NCBI GenBank assembly: GCA_021820965.1
Contig: JAKACZ010000005.1
Coordinates: 62,001-126,000 of the forward strand
Direction: 5' to 3'
DNA: 64,000 bases
From: Bacillota bacterium
GTDB lineage: Bacteria > Bacillota > Sulfobacillia > Sulfobacillales > Sulfobacillaceae
Shown here: positions 54,245 to 63,297 of the stretch, piece by piece
Layout: the number at the start of each line of letters is the position of its first letter
How positions within the stretch are numbered: position 1 is the first letter of the stretch
Notes under the pieces: generated by a model
What the model saw: only the letters and a program-made list of their open reading frames with translations
Database searches by the model: none
Told to the model about the DNA's origin: nothing
Made by a program: the position numbers and the translations under genes

Positions 54245-55666
54245 GTGGAAGAGTCCGCGATTTATCTGGGAGTCGATGTAGGAACGCAAGGAGTACGTGG
54301 AATCGTTTACGGACGCAATCAAGTGATGGCCCGCGCCCACCATCCACTCCACACGCACACTCCCCAAAGCGGTTGGGCGGTACAAAGTTTGGATGAGATC
54401 TGGAACGCGTTCGCCACTGTCGTTCGGAAGCTTGCTGCATGGAGTAGCCAGAATGGATATGCCGTGAGAGCCATTGGACTAGATGCCACATCAAGCATCG
54501 TCATCGTTGATGATATGGGGCTTCCGAAGACAGATGTTCTCTTGTGGATGGATATTCGGGCAAGTGCGGAGGCCAGAACTCTGAGCTCTTTGACTGGGAG
54601 AGAGGAGTCGCCCGAGTTGCCGTGGGCCAAAGCCTTGTGGCTGGAAGGCCATTACCCCGACCTATTCAGTAAAGGTCATCGTCTCGTCGAGATTGCCGAT
54701 TGGGTGACTTGGAGGTTAACAGGAGAGTGGTCTCGGACTGAGTCGAGCGCTATCCTCAAATGGCACGGCAAGCCACCAACATTTCTGCCCAATTGGGCCC
54801 GCCGGTTTGATCGTATCATTGACGCACTGCCGGCTCGCGTCGTCGGTGTCGGAAAAGCGGCGGGCATTGTTAGAGCAGCGATGTGCGGTGAACTTGGTCT
54901 GCCGAGCGGCTATGAAATTGACGTCGCTGCTTCGATGATCGATGCATACGCAGGGGCAATTGGAGCCGACGCAGTGTACGAAGGCGATATGGCTCTCATA
55001 CTTGGGAGTTCGTCTTGTCAGTTATTTCATGGCAGTGGGTTCGTTCCAACAGCGGGATTGTGGGGACCCTTCCGTGATCTGTATCACAATGGTATCGACG
55101 TGCTTGAAGCAGGCCAGCCGTCAACCGGCTCAGTTGTGCGTTGGGTGGAGAATCTGGCAAATGGAACGCCGTTGGAGACACTCGAGTCCGGTGCGCGAGC
55201 CATCGACCCGGGAAGTGACGGCGTTAAAGTTCATCCGGCATTTCAAGGAATTCGAAGTCCGTGGCCGAATGGAGAGGTTCGTGGCTCAATTAGTGGACTA
55301 TCGCTGCATCACAACATCGTCCATGTTCTTCGCGCTGTCTATGAGGGAACAGCTGTCGATATCCGCCGCGTTATTAGCGAGGTGCACTCCGTTGAGGTCA
55401 AACGCATCATTGCTCTCGGCGGCGGAACCCATAGTCAACTATGGCTTCAGATCATTGCAGACGTTTGTGCAATGGCGCTGGAGGTTGCCGACGCCGATGC
55501 AGTGACGCGAGGGGCAGCCATGTTGGCAGAACGGGCGGTTGGCGTCAGAGACAATGTCGACGGGTTCATTGCGTGGCCGAGCATCAATCCGTCGGACAAT
55601 GTTCATGCATATTCTCGTATTTACGAACAATACCTTGAGGAATTCCCCACCTATCGTCCAAATTGA
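54245..55666 (+). CDS. FGGY-family carbohydrate kinase
   Basis: This 473-aa kinase of the xylulokinase/ribulokinase/glycerol kinase family has the phosphate loop YLGVDVGTQGVRG at the N-terminus, catalytic Asp in VAASMIDAYAGAIGA, and the adenosine motif IALGGGTHSQLW. GTG at 54245 is 5 bases after GAGGAGGGC; GTG at 54230 is less likely. It is the last gene of the 11-gene plus-strand operon. Similarity to ribulokinase-like members (GQPSTGSVVRW) hints at a ketopentose or polyol, but the substrate is open. Confidence 0.9.
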   Translation: MEESAIYLGVDVGTQGVRGIVYGRNQVMARAHHPLHTHTPQSGWAVQSLDEIWNAFATVVRKLAAWSSQNGYAVRAIGLDATSSIVIVDDMGLPKTDVLLWMDIRASAEARTLSSLTGREESPELPWAKALWLEGHYPDLFSKGHRLVEIADWVTWRLTGEWSRTESSAILKWHGKPPTFLPNWARRFDRIIDALPARVVGVGKAAGIVRAAMCGELGLPSGYEIDVAASMIDAYAGAIGADAVYEGDMALILGSSSCQLFHGSGFVPTAGLWGPFRDLYHNGIDVLEAGQPSTGSVVRWVENLANGTPLETLESGARAIDPGSDGVKVHPAFQGIRSPWPNGEVRGSISGLSLHHNIVHVLRAVYEGTAVDIRRVISEVHSVEVKRIIALGGGTHSQLWLQIIADVCAMALEVADADAVTRGAAMLAERAVGVRDNVDGFIAWPSINPSDNVHAYSRIYEQYLEEFPTYRPN

Positions 55667-55897
55667 TGTGAGCAAGGTGAGCCCAGGGCGCTTGTGGGTC
55701 CAACTAATGTTTGTGAGGCACAAAATCGTAATGACTACCACGCAAACCGGCTTTGGATAGAGCAATGTGAAGAACTCCACTGTGTGACGGGAGATCTCCA
55801 AATCCCCACCGACGCACCGTCGAGGGTGCGACTCGGTCTCTACCCCTTTTGACAACACGAGACCCAAGGGGCATTAAAGCCGGGTATCCGGATTTTA

Positions 55898-56345
55898 GTG
55901 CGCTGCGAAGGCGCATGGCGTGGGAACAAGCCGTCGCCGAACTATGCGAGAGATGCGGGACGGCCCCTTGAAATCGCCTGGCAGGAGGGGATTTCAAACC
56001 GTCAGCGGGTGGGGCCAAAAGCCCCGGTCGTGAGCGTGACGGGAAAAGGCCCCGCGAGACGGGATCGGGTACGTGTTCGGGAGCTGAACGTCAGTGAGCC
56101 CCTGACGAGGTGTCGAAAGGATAGCGACGTCATCAAAACCGGGGTCTTGGAATTATCCCGCGATGAGTGGGGCGGAAACCTGTTTATTGGCCGCCCCTCG
56201 GTGACCGGCATGCAGGCGCAGGACCCGAACGCAGGCTCACGCAGGGAACGCAGTAACCTTCGCGGCGATGCCAAGGGAAAGGTCGAGTAGCTGAAACGGG
56301 GCGCCGCCTTGCAAGTGGCGGCCTCGCGAGGCGGACAAGTACCCG
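55898..56345 (+). ncRNA. Possible group II intron 5' ribozyme remnant
   Basis: The segment begins GTGCGCTGCGAAGGCGCATGG, which fits a group II intron 5' end (GTGCG). It is dense in GC stems, GNRA-like loops and stretches such as GTGTCGAAAGG and CACGCAGGGAACGCAG that recall domains I-IV of bacterial introns. No RT gene follows and I did not find a convincing domain V. The frame across it (55898-56290) looks like structured RNA rather than protein. Needs a covariance search (Rfam group II models) to confirm. Confidence 0.45.
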
Positions 56346-56439
56346 CCCCAATCATTGACGGAGAGCTATCGGGCAATGTACTGTTTGCTCCTGGTGATCG
56401 GCTTTTCCCCATTCTGGCACCCTAACTGCGTACGACGCC

Positions 56440-56721
56440 ATGATTCTCATAGCCGGATTGCTGTGGTTTGCGTGGGATGACATTTTACCCCTGGTTCCTC
56501 GGACAGCGACCTTCCCGCAACTGTTGGCACGAGCCGCTTTAACAAGAGCCTTGCCATGGCACGGGCGTGGCGAGTTGAGGCATCTACTGCAAAACCTTGA
56601 AACACATAATCGGCCCATCACGTTAGAGATAGGAGAACACCAAATTAGCGGGTGGTCCATCACGCGGCACCCGTGTTTCCGCAAATCGCGAGACCGGAGC
56701 ATGAAGGGGTTGGGTTTGTGA
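56440..56721 (+). CDS. Small protein with N-terminal membrane segment
   Basis: This 93-aa protein has a hydrophobic start (MILIAGLLWFAWDDILPLV), followed by a basic region with LLARAALTRALPW and an ISGWSITRH segment. I do not recognise it. The stop TGA overlaps the GTG of the lipoprotein gene as GTGA, suggesting coupling. No clear ribosome-binding site precedes the ATG. Confidence 0.45.
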   Translation: MILIAGLLWFAWDDILPLVPRTATFPQLLARAALTRALPWHGRGELRHLLQNLETHNRPITLEIGEHQISGWSITRHPCFRKSRDRSMKGLGL

Positions 56722-57182
56722 AAAAAGTCGTGGTCTCCGTTGCTTCCTCCCTAATACTGGCAGGATGCGGCACAGTCGTGACTCAGCACATGACCGTGGG
56801 ATCCACGCCGGGGTTGGCTCATGGGACGCTACCCCCGACCGCCGTAATCGTCATGGGCCATCGGTACATCCGGCCTGTCATGAGCGGTTACAGCTGGTCG
56901 AACGGTCACGGTGGTTCCGTGGCAGATGCCGCTTTCGACCCCGTCCAGCATCTTAAGACCTATCAAGCATCGGCTGGCGAGCAGGTCAGGGTGTCCTTCT
57001 CGCAACGTCCCCACAGGGCAGAACTCACGATGTGGGAAAACGGCATACAGGTGTTAACATCACCATCGGCCGGATCATCGATTAAGCTGCCGAGGCATGC
57101 CGGTCACTACATCTGTGAAATCACCGGTTATTGGGGTCACCACCAATACGCCCATTATGATTTTGAAGTTCGAGTGCATTAG
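56718..57182 (+). CDS. Small lipoprotein of unknown function
   Basis: This 154-aa exported protein has a lipobox SLILAGC (Cys17) after a short Lys-Lys hydrophobic signal. The mature part is rich in His, Tyr and Ser, with a YSWSNGHGGSVADAA block and a beta-rich ending (HYICEITGYWGHHQYAHYDFEV) that looks like an immunoglobulin-like or copper-type sandwich. No known family is recognised. GTG at 56718 follows AAGGGGTTGG. It is paired with the small membrane protein upstream. Confidence 0.7.
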   Translation: MKKVVVSVASSLILAGCGTVVTQHMTVGSTPGLAHGTLPPTAVIVMGHRYIRPVMSGYSWSNGHGGSVADAAFDPVQHLKTYQASAGEQVRVSFSQRPHRAELTMWENGIQVLTSPSAGSSIKLPRHAGHYICEITGYWGHHQYAHYDFEVRVH

Positions 57183-57534
57183 CCGAATCGTCGGAGGAAT
57201 GATTCCACCACAGACCATCCGTAACGCCGGCGCCGAAACGCATTAAGGAACGACCACTTCCGGGGTAATAACCAGGCAACCCAAAAATGGTTCGCACCCT
57301 CTTTACGCCGCTGCGGTGCTGGCCCACTTCTTCAGTATCATGGCTCCTGCCGTCCTCAATCGCTGGAAAAGACGCTATAACCAGTCGCGCCGGTGGACCG
57401 TGGCGATGCCCGCACCGCAGCCGGGCTGGTGCGATGTGGTCACACCAGCGCCGTGGGGGCTTACTGGCCGGGAAGCGGCATACGGGATCGAACGGGGCTC
57501 GATGGCGGATGGTTTTCCCCGTACCCGCGGCCTG
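57183..57534. other. Short stretch without a supported gene
   Basis: About 350 bp between the lipoprotein and the convergent permease gene. A frame from 57349 reads APAVLNRWKRRYNQSRRW but continues through the antisense of the permease; I do not support it as a gene. Confidence 0.35.
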
Positions 57535-58362
57535 TTACGACGTCATGGCACCACTCAAGAGTCCGCTAATCAAACGCCGATTAAAACGGAGTACAAGAAT
57601 TGCGGCCGGAACCAGAGCCAGGATGCCTGCCGCAGCTTGCAACCCATAATTCACTGCATCCTTGGTCACAAACTGAGTGATCAAAACCGTGAGCGGCTCT
57701 GCGTGCGATGCGGGAGCAAACGTCAAGGGGATAATAAATTGACTCCACGTCATTAAAAAGACCACGATGGTGGTTGAGGCCATTCCCGGTCCGACGAGGG
57801 GCCACACCACGTGCGTAAGCACGGTCATCAGATTGGCCCCGTCAATCCGGGCAGCTTCCTCAATGGACGGCGGCAGTGACGCGATATAGCTACGCATTAG
57901 CCAGGTGGCGAGCGGCAAAGCGGCCGACATCTCGACGAGGATGACGCCAGTGTACGTTCCAACCAAGTTTAATTGGCTCATCATTTGGAAGAGGGGCACT
58001 ATCACCGCATAAGCGGGTAACGAAATGGTTCCCACTATGACCAGGAAGAGCACGTTCTTGCCCTGAAATTGCATTCGTGCGAAGGCATAACCCGCCAGTG
58101 TGGCGATGATCACGGTGAAAAGCGTGGTGGCCCCAGCTTCAATAATGGAATTCAGCCCGATTCGCAAGAAGTTGCCTGAGGCGGTATTTCCTGAGATTAG
58201 CTGAGCAAAATAGCGAAACGTTATGGGATGTGGAAAGAAAAACGGCTGGGCAGCGTTAACCTGAAGCGGTGTGGAAAAGCTAACAACGAGCGCCCAATAA
58301 ATCGGAGCAAGGCACCAAAAAATAATCACGGCCCCTAGAACGATTTGTGTTCCCCGCCTCAT
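57535..58362 (-). CDS. ABC transporter permease (MalG type), amino-sugar cluster
   Basis: This 275-aa permease has six predicted helices, AYAFARMQFQGKN before helix 3, and an EAA loop reading SIEEAARIDGANLMTVLTHVVWPL. The ATG overlaps the stop of the preceding permease as TAATG, so the two are coupled. It is the last gene of the minus-strand operon. No ATPase gene is found in the cluster. Confidence 0.92.
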   Translation of the reverse strand: MRRGTQIVLGAVIIFWCLAPIYWALVVSFSTPLQVNAAQPFFFPHPITFRYFAQLISGNTASGNFLRIGLNSIIEAGATTLFTVIIATLAGYAFARMQFQGKNVLFLVIVGTISLPAYAVIVPLFQMMSQLNLVGTYTGVILVEMSAALPLATWLMRSYIASLPPSIEEAARIDGANLMTVLTHVVWPLVGPGMASTTIVVFLMTWSQFIIPLTFAPASHAEPLTVLITQFVTKDAVNYGLQAAAGILALVPAAILVLRFNRRLISGLLSGAMTS

Positions 58363-59291
58363 TAATAGGAGACCTCCCGATAAATGAATCGCAAATACAG
58401 ATAACCCATTACGCTAATCGCCAGCGTGATCAACAAAGCTGCACTGATACCTTGGCCAAAATTGAGGTTTTGAAACGCATACAAGTACGTTTGAATGACG
58501 CTGGATTTGGTGCCTGGGTTATATCCGGTCAGGACATAGACCTGGTCGAAAATGCCAATGCTCAATACCGCCGTCTGCACCAGTACTATGGCCAACGCCG
58601 GGCGCAGCAAAGGCAAGGTGATAGACAGCAGGCGCCGCCACGAGGTGCATCCATCCACCGAGGCCGCCTCATAGATTGCCGGAGGAATGCTCTCCATCCC
58701 AGCGAGCAAAATGACCGCAGCCAAAGGGCAAATTTGCCACAAAAGTGCGATGGTAATTAAAATCAAGCTCATGGCGGGATGGTTAAACCATACAATGTTC
58801 TGGGAAATTAAATGCAGGGCTTTCAATGTGCCGTCCAAAATTCCCGATGTCGGGTTATAAATAAATGACCATAAAAGACCGGTGACCACACCCGGTACCG
58901 CCCAGGGCAAAATGACAACGGTAAGAAAAGCCGCTCGCCACTTAGGCTGGATATGGTGAAGCCAGTTAGCAATGGTCATGCCGATAATTAATACGCCAAC
59001 CGATGCCAAAATGAAGTACACCAACGTGTTGCGTGCGGCCAGCTGAAAAGATGGATCGGAGAGAACCTGACTATAATTCTTAAACCCGATAAATGTGTGG
59101 ATGCCGGGATACAGCAAGTCATCCACGTGCAGGCTACTGAAAACACTAAACAACAGAGGATAAATGACCAGCCCGACTATGATGGCAATGGCCGGCAGAA
59201 CGAGAAGATATGGGGCTAGACGCCGCCAAACCTGGCGGCGTCCTGGAGTACCAATTCGGTACCTGTTTTCCCACGCGGTCCTAGCTTCCAC
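58362..59291 (-). CDS. ABC transporter permease (MalF type), amino-sugar cluster
   Basis: This 309-aa permease opens with YLLVLPAIAIIVGLVIYPLLFSVFSS across helix 1, and has an EAA loop PPAIYEAASVDGCTSWRRLLSITLPLLRPAL. It follows the substrate-binding gene by 45 bp and partners with the MalG-type permease. Confidence 0.92.
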   Translation of the reverse strand: MEARTAWENRYRIGTPGRRQVWRRLAPYLLVLPAIAIIVGLVIYPLLFSVFSSLHVDDLLYPGIHTFIGFKNYSQVLSDPSFQLAARNTLVYFILASVGVLIIGMTIANWLHHIQPKWRAAFLTVVILPWAVPGVVTGLLWSFIYNPTSGILDGTLKALHLISQNIVWFNHPAMSLILITIALLWQICPLAAVILLAGMESIPPAIYEAASVDGCTSWRRLLSITLPLLRPALAIVLVQTAVLSIGIFDQVYVLTGYNPGTKSSVIQTYLYAFQNLNFGQGISAALLITLAISVMGYLYLRFIYREVSY

Positions 59292-59336
59292 AACGGCACC
59301 TCCAGTGACGAGATGTAGCGCTGATACGGGTCCACC

Positions 59337-60683
59337 TTACGGGGCACTCTGGGCCATTTGGCGCGCTTGGGATGCCAGTGTTTTTACGCCGGCTTTGACA
59401 GACACGTGCCCTTCCACGACGGATTGAATCATCGTGGCGGCGTCGGTGCTAAACTGCGGGTACCAGACCGGCGTACCTTGCGGGAACAAGGGCTTCACTG
59501 TAGGCAAAATCGACATAATTTCGGGTCCGTCTTGAATCTTGTGGGTCTGGGACAGTTGATGAAGCACATCAATCTGTGGCGGTGGATTGCCCATATTGGG
59601 ATCGTTATACGAGACCAGCAATTGCGGCGTCTCCATCCACCAATTAATAAATTCGGCGGAAGCCCCCTTGTGGGTTGACAACTTAGGAATGCCCAGGCCC
59701 TCAGGCAGCCCAAAGGTACCGGTTCGATGACCGTCGTTGCCGGGTAATGGGATAATTTTTAGGTTGTCTCCGGCAACCTTTGACGTGCTGGGGTTCTTGA
59801 ACATGCTCATGAAGAGTGGACCCGATGTCAGGGCGATAGCAATTTGACCCGCGGCGAATAGTTGCTGAACCTGAATGTTGTGCAACGAGACCACGCCCGG
59901 CGGCATTAACCCTCCTTGGTATAGCGCTTTTTCAAACGCTAATGCTTGGTAGCCGGGTGACGAGGGTGCCGTGAATTGCGGTACCCACTTCGCGTTGAAC
60001 AATTCGCCGCCGGCCGACTTTATCAGTGCGTACCAGTTAGTGGAATTGCTCTCCCCGATGGATAGCGGAAAACCCACCGGGTATTGGACAACACCTCTTT
60101 TCTTCAGGATTTTAGCATCTTGAAGAATCTGCGCCCATGAGGTCGGAACAGTCGTAATACCGGCTTTCTGAAAATCAGTCCAGTTAATTGTGGTTTCTTT
60201 GAAACCAAAGTTGTATGGCATCGCTAGGAGCTGGTGATGAATGGTGAATACATCGCGGTTGATGGCATTCTTTAAGTAGTTCGGAGCAATGTATTTGTTC
60301 AGGGGGGTATACCAACCAGCCTGCGCAAACTGCCCCACCCACGACCAATCCACTTCGGTCACATCGGCGGGTGAAATGTGGGACGCCTCGGCCGTGACAA
60401 TCTTGTCATGAATGTCAGCCCAGGCAAGGGTCTCCATCTTCACTTTGATGCCCGTTTTCTTCGTAAACTTAGCCAGCTGTGACTGTGGCATGCCCGCATA
60501 GGGTGGGACCAACACGGTGATGGTTGTTCCGGCATATTGGCGGTTTATCGCCCCAGCTTTGTAACCGGTCGGTTGCGTGGCACTAGTGGGGGACGCGCCG
60601 CAGGCGCTGATTGCCCCCATCATCAATACACTTCCCAATGTTAATGCCATAGGTCTTGTTTTCACTTTCAGCGCACCCCCCAT
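59337..60683 (-). CDS. Sugar-binding lipoprotein (family 1), amino-sugar cluster
   Basis: This 448-aa SBP_bac_1 lipoprotein has a lipobox GAISAC with Cys28. Typical blocks are TITVLVPPYAGMPQSQLAKFTKKTGIKV across residues 50-80, and LPEGLGIPKLSTHKGASAEFINWW. The ATG at 60683 is preceded by AAGGGG; the frame is open to 60761 without a good site. It delivers the substrate, likely an amino sugar or galactose derivative judging from the catabolic genes upstream. Confidence 0.92.
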   Translation of the reverse strand: MGGALKVKTRPMALTLGSVLMMGAISACGASPTSATQPTGYKAGAINRQYAGTTITVLVPPYAGMPQSQLAKFTKKTGIKVKMETLAWADIHDKIVTAEASHISPADVTEVDWSWVGQFAQAGWYTPLNKYIAPNYLKNAINRDVFTIHHQLLAMPYNFGFKETTINWTDFQKAGITTVPTSWAQILQDAKILKKRGVVQYPVGFPLSIGESNSTNWYALIKSAGGELFNAKWVPQFTAPSSPGYQALAFEKALYQGGLMPPGVVSLHNIQVQQLFAAGQIAIALTSGPLFMSMFKNPSTSKVAGDNLKIIPLPGNDGHRTGTFGLPEGLGIPKLSTHKGASAEFINWWMETPQLLVSYNDPNMGNPPPQIDVLHQLSQTHKIQDGPEIMSILPTVKPLFPQGTPVWYPQFSTDAATMIQSVVEGHVSVKAGVKTLASQARQMAQSAP

Positions 60684-60732
60684 TTGAATTTTCCCCTTAT
60701 TCGCCACGAAACGCTCAATATCCTGCAAGTTT

Positions 60733-61581
60733 CTAATGATTTGTAAAACTTTGTGCATCATCGACTACAGGTTTGCTCATTTGGCTTAACGTGTTGGCTA
60801 CGTATCCTCGGAGAGCCGTCCTAGCCCGGTTAAGCGCGACGCGCGGCTTCTCTCCTCTGGCGCGGTCCAAGGCTCCCCACCATATGTTACGCAATTCAGT
60901 CCCCATATTTATTTTGGTGATGCCCGCTGTGACCGCATGCTGTAAAGCGGGTATGGGCACACGGCTGGCTCCGTGCAGAACCAGTGGTACTTCGACCTGC
61001 TCCCTGATCGCCACGATGCGGTCGAACTGTAGATCACTCGCTCCCCGGATATGACCATGACGCGTTCCGACCGCTACGGCCAGCGCACCAATGCCAGTCA
61101 TACGGGAAAATTCCACCGCCTCGGACACGGACGTTAAGCTCTCCGCTACGATTTCGCCATCCCGTCCCACATGCCCGATCTCACCCTCTACAAAGATCTG
61201 GTGTGGCCGCGCGCGGGCTATTATATCGCGTGTCGCTCTCACGTTTTGGGCGAAATCGAGCGTTGACCCGTCAAACATTACCGATGAAAATCCGATGGCG
61301 ATTGCCCTCTCAATATCCGCGACATCGGTTGCGTGGTCAAGATGCAACGCAATATCGACACGCGTCTCGCGGATTAATGCCATTACTCCAGCAGCGAAAG
61401 CCTCCCAGCCCCATAACTCCAGCGTTGCTGGCGTCAGTTGTAAGAAGGACGGAACGCCCGCATCCTCAATCCCTTCAATCACCCCCTTTGCCATATCAAA
61501 GGAATCGACGTTAAAACCGCAGATAGCCTGACCTGATCGCCAGGCGTGACCCAAGAACCGGTGCGGGTTACGTAAGCTCAT
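60733..61581 (-). CDS. Class II ketose-bisphosphate aldolase (KbaY/GatY-like)
   Basis: This 282-aa zinc-dependent aldolase has metal and catalytic residues Asp82 and His83 in LHLDHATD, Glu134 in VEGEIGHVG, the His pair in VGTRHGH near 175 and His203 in VLHGAS. It probably splits tagatose 1,6-bisphosphate into DHAP and glyceraldehyde 3-phosphate; fructose-bisphosphate is an alternative. ATG at 61581 is 8 bases after CAGGAGTG. It overlaps the kinase gene by 14 bp. Confidence 0.88.
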   Translation of the reverse strand: MSLRNPHRFLGHAWRSGQAICGFNVDSFDMAKGVIEGIEDAGVPSFLQLTPATLELWGWEAFAAGVMALIRETRVDIALHLDHATDVADIERAIAIGFSSVMFDGSTLDFAQNVRATRDIIARARPHQIFVEGEIGHVGRDGEIVAESLTSVSEAVEFSRMTGIGALAVAVGTRHGHIRGASDLQFDRIVAIREQVEVPLVLHGASRVPIPALQHAVTAGITKINMGTELRNIWWGALDRARGEKPRVALNRARTALRGYVANTLSQMSKPVVDDAQSFTNH

Positions 61582-62464
61582 CGTCTTCACTCCTGACCAC
61601 GTGAACAAGTTCCACCAGTTGTTGAATGAGATCCGGATCAATATCGCCTACCGCCTCCGTCGTCACACTACTGGTCCCTACGGCAACGGCGTAGCGGATG
61701 GCCTCCATCATGGGGCGCCCTTGACTCAAAGCAAAGACTAGACCGCCAAGAAAACTATCGCCCGCTCCGACGGGATTGCGGACCGTCACCGGGCGCGTCG
61801 AAAGTCGCAGACGCTCACGGGAGGGAGTGATCCAGATGGCTCCCCGGGGCCCCGCCGTGATAATCGTATGCACACCCTTAATAGCCCTGTCGTCTAACTC
61901 CTGGTACTCCGCCTGATTGGGAACAATGGCCGTGGGTTGGGCCTCAACGCCGCGGCGCAGCGGCAAACCGGAGGTGTCGAGCACAATACCGGCCACGCGG
62001 GGTTTGAGAGCCTGGATCCACTCAAAATAGGTATCGTCGGGCCAGTCGGCCGGCAGGCTCCCGGACAACGTCACCCAATCAGCGCGGCTCACGGATTGGA
62101 GTAAGTTTCGCAACAGCGTGGCACCCACTGACAACGGAATCGGGGGTCCGGGTTCGCGAATTTCGGTAACGTCCTCATTTCCCACAATCGTTAAGCACCG
62201 CCGGCTCTCCTCACCCGATTCCTGATACAGAGACGGGACGCCCAGCTTTTGTAGTCGGCCGCGAATATTTGCCCCCGTGAGTCCCCCGTAAATGCCTACG
62301 GACGTTACCCCATGCCCCAAGCGTGCGACCGCCCGCGCCACATTGTTGCCCTTTCCCCCGGCTCTTTCGAGTGGCTCGGTCCGATAGATACCGCCTGGCT
62401 GGAAGCGTCCAGGAACCCGGTACACGATGTCTAAAGAAGGATTTAGGGTCACGCACCAGATCAT
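61568..62464 (-). CDS. LacC/FruK-type phosphosugar kinase (PfkB family)
   Basis: This 298-aa kinase opens MIWCVTLNPSLD, the usual start of tagatose-6-phosphate and fructose-1-phosphate kinases. AGGKGNNVARA binds substrate, and NPVGAGDSFLGG has the catalytic Asp. Tagatose 6-phosphate is the likely substrate, since the aldolase lies downstream and the SIS protein upstream. The ATG overlaps the stop of the DeoR gene as ATGA. Confidence 0.88.
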   Translation of the reverse strand: MIWCVTLNPSLDIVYRVPGRFQPGGIYRTEPLERAGGKGNNVARAVARLGHGVTSVGIYGGLTGANIRGRLQKLGVPSLYQESGEESRRCLTIVGNEDVTEIREPGPPIPLSVGATLLRNLLQSVSRADWVTLSGSLPADWPDDTYFEWIQALKPRVAGIVLDTSGLPLRRGVEAQPTAIVPNQAEYQELDDRAIKGVHTIITAGPRGAIWITPSRERLRLSTRPVTVRNPVGAGDSFLGGLVFALSQGRPMMEAIRYAVAVGTSSVTTEAVGDIDPDLIQQLVELVHVVRSEDDELT

Positions 62465-63297
62465 CGTTGACCGTCCCCCATGGGCCAATCAGCCGTCATC
62501 AATCCCTGTCGATTGGCCCACACGCCCGGTTCCACCGCCTTAACTCCCCACTCTTCCATCTCAGCTTCGGCGTCGTGGTCAGAAGCCAGATACTGCATTT
62601 CTTCCCAGGCCAACATGCGAAAGAGCGCCGTTCGTCCCAATTTGCTGGAGTCGGCCGCGACAACCACGCGGTCAGCCTGCACGGCGAAGGCGTGACCGAC
62701 GGCGGCTTCTTGTTCGGTCGTCGCGGTTATCCCGAATTTCTTGTCGACGCCGTTGGCCCCAAGAATGGCCCAGTCGAGATGCAAATTCGCCAGTGACGAG
62801 AGTGCCATGGGGCCGGTGGTTTCATAGTTCTGCGGTCGTAGGGCGCCACCCACAACGACGACCGAGGTGCCACCGTCGCTGAGGATATGGGCGATGTTTA
62901 CCGCGTTGGTCACGACGGTGATTTTCCGCTTGAACTCCATCAACTGTAGCGCGACCGCCGTGGCGGTGGTGCCTCCGTTCAACCCTACGGTCACGCCATC
63001 CGGAATCCAATGCGCCAGTTGCATCGCAATGGCCTTCTTTTTGTCTGCGTGGGTAGCGTATTTATCTCGAAAAGGCCGCTCCACGACTGTGCCGTCCAAC
63101 GCCACGGCCCCATGAAATCGGCGAATCTCGCCTTGAGCTTCAAGTTCCTGGATATCTCGCCGAATGGTCGCAGCCGAACACTCAAATCGGCTGGCCAAGT
63201 CCGCAACCGATAGGGCACCGTGTAGCCTTAAAAGCGCCACAATTTTTTCATGGCGCTCGGTTATTCCGGCACGAGTTCCTATTAATTCTCTACTCAT
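62461..63297 (-). CDS. DeoR-family regulator (AgaR-like)
   Basis: This 278-aa regulator has an N-terminal HTH (ITERHEKIVALLRLHGALSVADLASRFECSAATIRRDI across residues 11-48). The sugar-phosphate sensor domain carries VGLNGGTTATAVALQL, TNAVNIAHIL and VVVGGALRPQNYETTG. It sits inside the operon it probably controls, coupled to both neighbours: it overlaps the SIS gene by 8 bp and the kinase by 4 bp. Confidence 0.9.
   Translation of the reverse strand: MSRELIGTRAGITERHEKIVALLRLHGALSVADLASRFECSAATIRRDIQELEAQGEIRRFHGAVALDGTVVERPFRDKYATHADKKKAIAMQLAHWIPDGVTVGLNGGTTATAVALQLMEFKRKITVVTNAVNIAHILSDGGTSVVVVGGALRPQNYETTGPMALSSLANLHLDWAILGANGVDKKFGITATTEQEAAVGHAFAVQADRVVVAADSSKLGRTALFRMLAWEEMQYLASDHDAEAEMEEWGVKAVEPGVWANRQGLMTADWPMGDGQR

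Noticed and set aside
55898-56290. A 130-codon open frame
   Set aside because: Composition and local pairing look like structured RNA; no protein motif.
57316-57756. Plus-strand open frame at the end of the permease gene
   Set aside because: More than half of it is antisense to a clear ABC permease gene.
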